This document shows positions 55,425-64,000 of a stretch of DNA of 64,000 nucleotides, piece by piece. This DNA is from Capronia americana. Its lineage: Eukaryota; Ascomycota; Eurotiomycetes; Chaetothyriales; Herpotrichiellaceae. The DNA is taken from positions 930,001 to 994,000 of the forward strand of contig JADWQD010000004.1 in NCBI GenBank assembly GCA_016110215.1, read 5' to 3'. Below the pieces are notes generated by a model, which made no database searches, was not told the DNA's origin, and saw only the letters and a list, made by a program, of their open reading frames with translations. The translations under genes and the position numbers were made by a program. The first letter of the stretch is position 1. Each line of letters opens with the position of its first letter.

Positions 55425-57062
55425 ACCCGCAAATACCGTCCTCGATATTCCCCAGGCCTGTCACGCTTCGGGACCGTGTCACGGTTGCAACTCTGATACC
55501 ATTCTTTTCCCCAGATGCCGTGCCCAAGCGGCTTCTGGCCTATCTGTCAGAGCAGCTCAATAAGGAAATCGAAGGCGGGGACACGTATCCAATGATCGAT
55601 CCATTGCCACTGGAGACCTTTGGTCCGTATTGGTTCGGAAACTTTGGCGCTGTTATGGTTCTCGGTGATATTGGAGGAATCGAAGCGGTGGCTGAGATGG
55701 ATGCCAACGGCGTTGACTGGAACAAGAAATGCCTGGGGAGCTTTTATATCAAGCCGAACTACCCTGGTCGAAGCAGCCATGTTTGCAACGGTGGGTTTTT
55801 GGTGACGCCTGCGGCTCGCAACAAGGGCGTCGGAAAGTCTATGGGCCAATGCTACCTGGACTGGGCACCCGGGCTGGTAGGTTTGGTGTCGACGGAGATA
55901 GCCTAAGGCTGATAAAGCTGATGATCACCAGGGATATACCTATTCGGTCTTCAATCTGGTCTACGAATCAAACACGGCTTCTACAAAGATATGGGACTCG
56001 CTCGGTTTTAAACGCATTGGCCGAGTACCTGGGTGTGGCAATTTGAAATCCTCGGAAGAACCCGTGGACGCCATCATATATGGGAGAGACCTCAAATCAG
56101 AGGGCGAGAGTGATGTTTCGGAAGAACGCTTCGATAAAATACGCTACTATCTGAGACACCTCCTGTACCCTCAGGGCGCGGATCGGTCGGAGAAAAGTCG
56201 TCTTCGAAGTGCGGCCACCCACTACAAACTGGTACCCGGTGAAGACGGTGGCGCCGAAAAGCTCTTTCTGAAAGACAAGGAAGTCATTTCCGACTCCAAT
56301 GCGCAGTACGAGATTGCCAAGCGAATTCATCTCCAGTCGCACGCCGGTATCAACAAGACAACGGCTATCATCGCGACCAAATACCACTGGATTCGGATCA
56401 AGGAGACAGTCAGCCACGTGATCAAGAATTGCCCCGAATGTAAAGACGTGAACAAGCCTCCAATTCTGCGCTCGGAGAATCGGCCTGGTCGAAGCAAGAC
56501 GATCGACGAAGCTCCGCCAAATCTTCCCAAACCACAAGCACAGGCACAAGCACCAGCACCAGTGCTACCGCCACCACCAAACATGCAGCACTTGGCGCAG
56601 GAGGCCCGAGATCTCACAACCACTCACATCTCAGACCACGATTTCGCAGCAATACAGCAGCCTATGGACCTATCTAATGACCATGACCACCTTGTGGGAG
56701 ACCATGATCATCACCTGGACCCGTATGACGAAATGGCTATTGACCCGCAAATCATGGAACAGATACAGGCACAGCTAGCTGGAGCCTATGATCCGAACGG
56801 CCACGCGTATGACCCAGCTGGACTGCCTTCCTTCGCAAGCACACCGCATTTACCATCGCACCATGATCCGAGTGACTTCGATCGACCACCAGAACATCAC
56901 TTCATTCCCGATGCTGATCAGCAACTGATGACACACGATCACGTTATGGACGATGGCGGCGGGCCAGGCACTGGACTGGATGATATGCAGCCAATGCAAC
57001 ATGTTCTGCCCATGGACTACATCGAGCCTGGGAATCAAGCACGATTCAAACTGGAGCAATGA
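55343..57062 (+). CDS. SPT10: Spt10-like acetyltransferase with integrase-type HHCC zinc finger
   Basis: A predicted nuclear protein of 554 aa from exons 55343-55876 and 55932-57062. The GNAT domain ends with GGFLVTPAARNKGVGKSMG (acetyl-CoA loop) and, after the phase-0 intron, SVFNLVYESNTASTKIWDSL and GFKRIGRVP. A second domain at about 305-350 has His311, His315, Cys345 and Cys348 (IHLQSHAGINKTT, then NCPECKD), spaced H-x3-H-x29-C-x2-C. This is the H2C2 finger of retroelement integrases. Yeast Spt10, an activator of core histone genes, is known to join a GNAT domain with such a finger, which is the basis of the name. The C-terminal third is disordered, rich in Gln, Pro, His and Asp, and includes an AQAQAQAPAP run. 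DNA binding at histone promoters is inference. A frame-shifted upstream ATG overlaps the start. Confidence 0.82.
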
Positions 57063-57600
57063 GTTGGGCGCTGGCGTTCGGTGCGTGTGGAGTAAGACCA
57101 ACGAGACAACAACGTTGACACGACGACGAAGCAAGACTACTGACTCTTGCTAGCAATCGCTAGATCTGGCGATAAAGGCGTGGAATTTGAAGGTCACAGC
57201 CAGGATGAGGGGCATGCATTTGACTGCTAGCTACGGTGCTTGGATACATAGAAAGGGCCGCCAGTGATAGATAAAATGTGAGAAGCTGGAGACAACATAC
57301 CCGAGAACGCGAATGATTTGATGTTAGTTGATGAAATGGATAAACAGGAGACTGATTTACGGTCGTCCAACTGCATTTCGTGTGATTCTGTTGTCAGGGT
57401 TGCCAGACAAAAAGCCCCGCGTCTGACAAACCGCGTCCTTCGACTGCGCTTGACATATCGGTGCCGTTCTCGCTGTCAGACCGTGAGCGTTTCGTCACTT
57501 CTCGATTATTAACTCATTCACTGGCTTCTCTCCCAACCAGTGGTGGCCGCCCATCTTCGAAAATGCAGCGACAACCTCTTTCGACGATGCGAAGGTGGAC
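57063..57600. other. Intergenic, no gene seen
   Basis: About 540 bases between the Spt10-like gene and the second Zn2Cys6 regulator, with only the latter's probable promoter. Confidence 0.5.
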
Positions 57601-59244
57601 ATGAACATGGGCCAGCCTCAGCGGCCGACGCGTCCGCCGCCTCGATTGCGCGTCAAGACAGGCTGCCAAACCTGCCTGAAGCGCCGCAAGAAATGCCCCG
57701 AGAACCGGCCAGTATGCGCACCTTGTGAACGGCTCAATCTTGCCTGTGTCTACCGGGACTCACCATCACCTGCGGCTTATGAAGTCGTCCGAGCAAAGCC
57801 ACAAGCTGGATCCACCGTTGTCGAGAGTCCCTCAACACTCTTACCGCTGACCGCGTCATTGAGTATCCGACCCGAGGGCCTCAGAACGGAGCGCGACTGG
57901 AACGTATTCAACTACTGTGCGACCAAGTACATGAGCGTCATAACATCACCGGAGGCTCTTTCCAAGTACCGCGACTTGTCATTCATCTTCGCCGTCGGCT
58001 ACGACAAGCCATGGGTCGTGCATGCTGCCCTTGCTCCTGCCGCGCTCCACGCCTCATTCTCGTCCTTGATCACCAAGGAGGACGCCGTGCTCTACACCCA
58101 AAGTGCGCTCCGAGGGTTGCGACAATCCCTTCTGCCGTCAAGGCCTGCGACGCTTCGTCGGGACCCATGTCTTGCGACCTCATTATTCCTTGGTGTCTTT
58201 GAGGGAGGTCCTTGCCATCGTCTTCGGGGTAGTTGGATTGCTAACTTCAATTAGGATTTCTATCTGTCACCCTTTAATGCAGGCCTGACGCACCACCAAG
58301 CCATAGCGCAAATACTGGAGGCCCAGTTTGCTGCTTCCTCTCGTCTGGATATCAAATCGCTGTCGATCCTGCACTTAACTCTACTCGATGCGGCTTTATA
58401 TCACCTCTCCACCAGACTGATACTGGAACAAGACATTAACGGTATCTCGGACGCCTTCCCTCTGGCAACGTTCAGCAAATACATCGAGGCACTTGAGCGC
58501 GAACCGAGAGACTTCCACGGCCAGCGAGCAATCTTGCCCGTGCTCGGTAGGACTCCGCCGGCTTTATTCGTCCTTATCTTCCACATCACCTGGCTGAGCC
58601 GGCAGGTCCCATTTCCTCAGGGTGAGCACTCCGGGCACGCTTTCCAATACTTGATTGAACTGGACCGCATCGAGGATAACTATCCGGTTGTCCGCACGGA
58701 CGAACATGCAGCCCTTGAAGGTAATGGGTCCGCCACTTCACGTAATTCCGAGCTTGCAGCGAAGCTTTACTTCCTCGCCGCCCAAATATTCGTGGCCAAG
58801 CTCGTCGATCCAGAGGGAGTCACCTCCACGTCGTCCCAAGTGCAAGCTTTGGTTACGAAGGGAATGGGCTTGCTGGAACTTTTCGATCCAACTGTCCCAT
58901 GTGGACAGTTCATCTGCTGGCCTCTACTGATTCTGGGCTGCGCAGCATGTCCAACAACCGGTTCAGAAGCTGCACCATGCGGCGATGAGCTTGAGCTCCA
59001 CCGAAGACAGATGCGCCGTCTTATTCAGGACCGACTCCTGCAGATCTGGAATGTCTCATATTCGGGCTACGTGCAGAGAACCTTGGGTGCTCTCGAAAAG
59101 GTCTGGAAGCTACCCAGTATTATTGCACGGACTCCTACATCAGGGTCCCATATTCTCGGTGTTGAAGCTAAATACGACGGACTCAATGCACTGCTTTCTA
59201 AAAGCGGCCTCGGAGCGGCCTTTCCACTCGCAGGAAATTGCTAG
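57601..59244 (+). CDS. Zn2Cys6 transcription factor
   Basis: A nuclear regulator of about 529 aa. The zinc cluster is near the N-terminus: CQTCLKRRKKC then PENRPVCAPCERLNLAC, spaced C-x2-C-x6-C-x6-C-x2-C-x6-C. The remainder resembles the fungal_trans_2/acriflavine-sensitivity group, with FIFAVGYDKPWVVHAALAPA, LTHHQAIAQILEAQF and LFVLIFHITWLSRQVPF. I model exons 57601-58228 and 58283-59244 (donor GTAGTT, branch GCTAAC, acceptor TGCAG). A slightly earlier donor (GTCCTT, 58208) keeps the same phase and is an alternative, so about seven residues at the join are uncertain. It is convergent with, and only 56 bases from, an amidase gene whose promoter faces an FAD oxidoreductase. It may therefore regulate this small group, which is an inference from position. 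Confidence 0.85.
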
Positions 59245-59300
59245 GATGAAAAACCTAATCGTTACCGGAGACTGTCATACGAAGAAGTCGTTGCCTGCAT

Positions 59301-61094
59301 TCAACCTTTCAAGCATGTGTCAATGATTCGAGCCACTCTTATGCATTCCTCGTCGCGCATACGGCTTGTGAAGACCTGGATTGAGCATGGCGCTCCATCC
59401 TGCACTTCCGGATCATCTAGCGCATCCGGTTAACAAATAGTCGTTGTTGGGGATCAGTCACTCACAGAAAGGGCCAGCCTGATGTGGCTGCATTGTAAAT
59501 GGCCCATGATCAAGTTGCTTGGAAGTCTTGCAGAATGGTATGACACAGGCCGGATACTGTCAATGTCAGCACTCGCCCCTCCATCTATCATAGAGCCGGA
59601 ACTCACGTCGAGCAAGTTGAGGTGAGCAGTATATGGAGGCCAACCGAACGTGTCATGTGGCACTGCTGTATTCTGGGCCGGAGGCCCAACGACCGCGTCC
59701 AATTTCAGGTCTGACCATAACTTTCGCCAATCCTCCGACAATTCCTGGCGTTTGACTGTCAAAGCTGCGTATTGTTGCAGTTTGCTAAGCTTGCTGATAT
59801 CCGGCACAAAGGTCTTCTCACCACGGTTGGCGGGCTGGTGCTGGGCCGCAACCGAGGGAACAGGAGGCTCGCCGCTCGCTTTGATGTGTCCAACCGGTGT
59901 CTCTGTTTCGAGCATGAAAAGTAAGGCAGCTACTTCGGTGGCGTCAGCAACATGGCCTTGTTCGGCGCTCAGCTGAATCACTTGGTGACCAGCAGCCTGG
60001 ACTCTCTTGACAGCTTCAGCAAGCGCTCGCTTTACTGGTGGGTGGAGGGGGTAGGAGGGATCCTCAGCAAGAACTCCAATCCTCAGTTTGGAGTTAGTGA
60101 TTGGGTCCAACGGCCGCCAGGGTACATCTATCGCGGTGGAATCCAAGGCCCCGGGAACGGAGTCGATGACTGCCTTGGTGAAAATTTCCAAGGCTTCAAA
60201 ATCATTGGCAAGTGGCCCAGCGCATGCAGTAATGGGTTTCCACCCCGGTAATCCTGGGGTTGCTTGGCCCCCATACGGGATCCGGGAAGACGTTGGCTTG
60301 AATCCATATGTGCCGCAACACAATGCCGGGATGCGTATCGATCCAGCGACGTCCGTTCCGACGCCCAGTGGAGAGCCTCGAAGCGCAACTAGTGCTCCTT
60401 CACCGCCACTCGACCCTCCGGCGTTCAGAGCTGTGTTGTGAGGATTCAGGGTTCGGCCGAAGATGTTATTGTCAGAGTCCGCCGTCATCAGCGTCATTGG
60501 AATGTTCGTCTTCACATAGGGCACAGCACCAAGGCCCAGCAAAATGTCAACAATTGGCGAATTCTCCGGGGACTTCCTCCCCAAGAAAGAGACGAATCCA
60601 ATTGATGCCTCGGTGCCAGCAACCTGGAACGAGTCCTTGAGGCTGATTGGAAGACCGTGCAGCGGCCCAACTAGCTTTCCCTCGCTTTTGCTTCGATCGA
60701 GGTATCTCGCTCGTTCGAGAGCCTGGTCAAAGAATGTCTCTGTGAGACAGGAAGTCAGCTGCTGAGCAATCGCTGCCCTCTTTGAGAATGCTGTTGTGAC
60801 CTCGACAGAGGTGACGTGGCCCGAAGCAAGTTCTGCCAGCAGCTCTCGGACGGTATATTTTTCGGTAATTGCAAGTTCGCGGTCGGACAGGATGCCCGTC
60901 TTCCTGACTACATCGAGGTCGATGAGTCGGTTCGGTTTCTTGTCGAGCGGGAGGTCCAAGAGCTTCAGCACCTCCGAAGGCACTTGCCATTCCCTCGGAA
61001 TAGCATCTCGGCAGTGCTGTTGCTTGTGTGCGACCTTTGTCTGCCAGTCCGCCAGGCTGTCACTTGCTTCAGTGTTTGGACCCAAGCTCCCCAT
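59301..61094 (-). CDS. Acetamidase-like amidase
   Basis: An amidase-signature hydrolase of 560 aa, similar in length and order to fungal acetamidases (amdS-like), which release ammonia from small amides. Minus-strand exons are 61094-59607, 59556-59466 and 59404-59301. The triad is Lys153 (ISLKDSFQ), cis-Ser228 (AGGSSGGEGAL) and nucleophile Ser252 (GTDVAGSIRIPA), with the canonical 24-residue spacing. The second exon supplies YPACVIPF and GPFTMQPHQAG. The last (GAPCSIQVFTSRMRDEEC) ends the domain. Its acceptor is a less usual GGAAG, chosen because it alone keeps the frame. The start lies 702 bases from the divergent FAD oxidoreductase. It is the second amidase of the window and shares little beyond the signature with the one at 1279. 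Confidence 0.9.
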
Positions 61095-61796
61095 GGTGGC
61101 TAGCTATTCTTGCGAGTGGGTGCGATGACTGACCGCGGGCTTCTTGAGTCACGCTTGTGCTACGACCGGCGAAGAGAAGCACAGGCCTGCAGTGATATAT
61201 ATTGAGTGATTCTCGCTACGTTTCGGATTTGTCAACGAAGTACAGCACCGATCCCTCGTTTTCGGCAATGAGATGGTTATGCGGGCCTTCGTTCATTGGC
61301 GGGCGAGAAATCAAATCCCTGGCTTGTACGATCGTCTCATACGAGCAGCCCTGGTCAAAGGAGCGTCTCCCCATCGCTGTTGTCCGCACTACGTTCCGGG
61401 AGCCCAATCATAGAGCTTTGCGCCTTGCATCTTTTTCGCGCACCAATCGCATATCTATCCGCCATGACTGGCATCAACCCCGGATTTTCTCCCTCTCTCA
61501 CGAGGACCCTGATCTGTGCTGATTTCCGGCAATCGCTTCCTGACTAACGTACATTGCCATCGCCAAAAGAAACCCAAAGTTACACCGAGGAATGTTCCCA
61601 TTTGGACACTTTGATCCGGTGTTCCTGACGCATCGGCTCCGACTTCTTTAGATTGATCGATTGAAGATCCCTTGGATAGAACCACGTTCCAGCCGACAAT
61701 AGGCACATCGAGATTGACTGCTTTTGAGCCTGCCAACCCACCTTTATCTTTGACTTCAACTGAGACGAAATTACCCAACTTCTCCGAAGACCAGAC
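61095..61796. promoter_or_regulatory. Divergent region between amidase and FAD oxidoreductase
   Basis: 702 bases with genes leaving in both directions. An AT-rich ATATATATT near 61195 could serve as a TATA element for the amidase. No separate gene is seen. Confidence 0.5.
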
Positions 61797-63309
61797 ATGG
61801 GTGACTCCGCTGGCGGTGCAATGCTGCGCAAGTTGGCCGCAAGGCTTGATCGTGACCCAGGAACTCCAGTCGACGGTCCGACCGAGTCATTCTGGCAAGT
61901 GCCCCGACACTCGTTCGCGGACCAGCGGTCAGAGACACTACCCGAGCAGACCGATGTAGTCATCATTGGCTCAGGGATCACGGGTATCAGTATCGCACAG
62001 CATCTGCTCCGTCTCCTACCCTCGCTGAAGATCACTATGCTCGAAGCTCGCTCAGCAATATCTGGAGCGACGGGTCGTAATGGGGGCCACATCAAGGCTG
62101 TTCCCTGGGCAGATTATTACGCCCTCAAGCAATCGATGGGCCAAGAAAGTGCGATGAAGATCACGAAATTTCGGTTGGCACATCTGGATGCTTTTGTCAG
62201 TGAGGCGGCGGCGCTAGGCGAGGCTGGCAGAGTGGGCTTGGTCCGCCGTGTGGAAGGGGTGAGCGCTGTCTTCGATCTAGAAGCGTGGCAAGCGGCCAAG
62301 CTCAAGCTGGAAGCATGGCTTGAAGACTTCCCTGAGGAGCGCGAGCGGTGGACTGTTCATGAAGGGAAAGAGGAACTGAAGGTGCGACCACCCTGGGGCC
62401 ATTCCGTCTCTTTATTCGCCTGCTGATTTGAGTCAGAAACTTGGCATTGTCAATGCTTACGGATGCATCAAAGGCCCTGCCGGCGCCGCGTGGCCATATC
62501 GGTTTCTAGGCGTATTGTTGTCCAAACTACTGGAGACGGGACAGCTGACGCTCGAAACCCACACCTCCGCGACAGAAGTCCGTCGGAGCCAATCTTCGAG
62601 CCACCCATATGAAGTAGCGACAGCGAGGGGCACAATATTCACAAAGCAAGTCATCCATTGTACGAACGCGCACGCCGCACACCTGCTCCCCTATCTGAAA
62701 GGGAGGCTCTGGCCACTCAGGGGCCAGATGACAGTCCAATCGGTGCCGCGGGACTTTCCACGACTAGGCGCCTCCAGATCGTGGAGCACGATGTGGGCGA
62801 GAGGCTTCGACTATATCACGCAATCTCCTGGCGACGACGGCTCCCTATACCTTGGAGGCGGCTTCTTCCAGGGTGGTCCAGAAAAGGACGAGGATTTGGG
62901 CAACACCGACGACAGCCAGTTGAGCGCCGCATGCATAGAGCATCTCGAGACGGTTGCACGAAAAGCGTTTGTGCACGGCACAGACGTCAAGGTCGACAAG
63001 AAGTGGACCGGTATCATGGGATTCACGGGGGATGGCCTGCCCCTGATCGACCGTGTCCGCAGCTTCATGTCCGGACGAGAGGACTGCGATCCCCAAACTG
63101 GTGGTGGTGAATGGATCGCCGCCGGCTACGACGGATACGGCATGGTCCATTGCTGGCTTGCGGGCAAGGCTCTCGCACATATGGTGTCGGGGCGCGAGGA
63201 GGAAGTTCTCGACTGGTTTCCGAAGCACGAGTTCCGTTGTACGCCGGATCGGCTAGAGAAGATGAACCCAGAAAGCGCACTCGGCCGTTTTCTTGGATTG
63301 CTCAGTTAG
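61797..63309 (+). CDS. FAD-dependent oxidoreductase (DAO family)
   Basis: A flavin amine or amino-acid oxidase-like enzyme of 485 aa from exons 61797-62381 and 62437-63309. The dinucleotide motif is VVIIGSGITGISIAQHLL (residues 54-71). It is followed by TMLEARSAISGATGRNGGHI, the FAD-contact motif of the DAO/PuuB group. The substrate half contains GCIKGPAGAAWPYRF, and the closing motif is WTGIMGFTGDGLPLIDRV and AAGYDGYGMVHCWLAGKALA. The relation to gamma-glutamylputrescine-type oxidases suggests oxidation of a secondary or primary amine with release of H2O2. It has no N-terminal signal, and no peroxisomal tripeptide is seen at the end (GLLS). Paired with a divergent amidase, it could work on the amine product or a related nitrogen compound. 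The intron donor is GTGCGA and the acceptor GTCAG. Confidence 0.9.
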
Positions 63310-63567
63310 TGACATGTTGGCGGGTGCAGGTTCCAGGGCTTCGACAACTCGCAACCATGCAAGAAAGTAACCGAAACGGAAAACGCGTCTGAAGCATCAA
63401 GATAGGCAGTTCCAGCCCGATACTCACACGACTGTTTGATAAGCGGCCTTGTCCATTTCCCTGCATTCGATTCGAGGCACCGACTAACCACGGCTACCTC
63501 GCGACCGTCCAGCCTGCGCATAACGATCTGATTCGACGCCGCCGCGTCGGCTTTCAGCGCCAGACCC

Positions 63568-63633
63568 ACAGATATGGCCTCATTCTACCTTCCCTTCTCC
63601 GCAGATATGGCCTCACTCTACCTTCCCTACTCC
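63568..63633. repeat. 33-base tandem duplication
   Basis: Two adjacent 33-base units containing GATATGGCCTCA and CTACCTTCCC differ at three positions. Confidence 0.88.
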
Positions 63634-63902
63634 GCATGGCGAGTCCTCACTCTCTCAAGCCCGGGCACGCTAAGCACAGGGATCTGCTAGGCCGTCTGGC
63701 TGGTGCTCGGGCCAATAGGAAGGCCGGTGGCAAAAGCCATGCTCGCACTCGAGCATTTCAGCACTTTAGCACCTCTCATTGATAACGACTCGACGCTGCG
63801 ACATGGATGGATAGATGGCTTGCCTCCAGATCGACTCGAGTCTGAGTCTCCGAACTACAAAAGCGACGTTCCCTGCTCTGGCTCTGGAGAGCTTTCGATA
63901 TC

Positions 63903-63945
63903 ATTGACTGACTGACCGACTGACTAACTGATTGATCGAGTTGAT
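63903..63945. repeat. TGAC-type tetranucleotide tract
   Basis: Imperfect TGAC/TGAT/CGAC units in a run of about 40 bases. Confidence 0.6.
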
Positions 63946-64000
63946 TGTGCGGTCCCGCAGTTTGAATTGTGTATCTTGTGTTGCGCGTGTACTGTGCTGT

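Larger units (their letters stand above)
63310..64000. other. Right-end intergenic with repeats
   Basis: No gene seen up to the window edge. It carries a 33-base duplication and a tetranucleotide tract. Confidence 0.5.

Noticed and set aside
55343..57062. Possibility that the HHCC finger marks a retrotransposon fragment
   Set aside because: The finger is in frame with a GNAT domain in the Spt10 order, with no reverse transcriptase, integrase core or terminal repeats nearby.

Overview
The window is filamentous-fungal nuclear DNA, most likely from an ascomycete of the Pezizomycotina. Genes lie on both strands as single transcription units. They carry short introns (about 48-80 bases, a few longer) with GTAAGT-like donors, CTAAC/CTGAC-like branch sites and CAG/TAG acceptors. 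Fungus-specific families are common: HET domains, Zn2Cys6 regulators, Dal5-type transporters and a serine/threonine-rich wall sensor. The gene mix suggests Eurotiomycetes, possibly black yeasts (Chaetothyriales), but that is inference. Exon joins were worked out by reading frame and splice consensus and have not been tested against transcripts.

Left part (1-25 kb). It opens with the 3' end of an NCS1 permease, then an amidase and a 2-oxoglutarate/Fe(II) oxygenase. A 10-N assembly gap follows, then an unrecognised membrane protein, a large HET-domain gene, the mitochondrial transcription factor Mtf1, an isochorismatase-like hydrolase, a small secreted cysteine protein, an eight-exon amino acid permease with an 11-base exon, an O-methyltransferase and a second HET gene.

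Middle (25-44.7 kb). A disordered nuclear protein and COP9 signalosome subunit 3 come first. A possible catabolic cluster follows: secreted carboxylesterase, divergent Dal5-type transporter and Zn2Cys6 regulator. Next come a frameshifted HET pseudogene, a short-chain dehydrogenase, a 2.2-kb gene-poor stretch, the Fe-S scaffold Isu1 and the coactivator Sub1/PC4.

Right part (44.8-64 kb). It holds 5-oxoprolinase, an Aurora kinase, Tip41, a Mid2-like wall protein, an Spt10-like acetyltransferase with an integrase-type HHCC zinc finger, and a second possible cluster (Zn2Cys6 regulator, acetamidase-like amidase, FAD oxidoreductase).

Housekeeping genes (MTF1, CSN3, ISU1, SUB1, 5-oxoprolinase, Aurora, TIP41, SPT10) alternate with accessory blocks. 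Many accessory genes suit scavenging of nitrogen from amides, amino acids and ureides. No transposon, tRNA, rRNA or CRISPR array was recognised. No complete new system is evident. The best leads are the unusual splicing signals, the decaying HET gene, the orphan membrane protein and the two regulator-enzyme-transporter groups.
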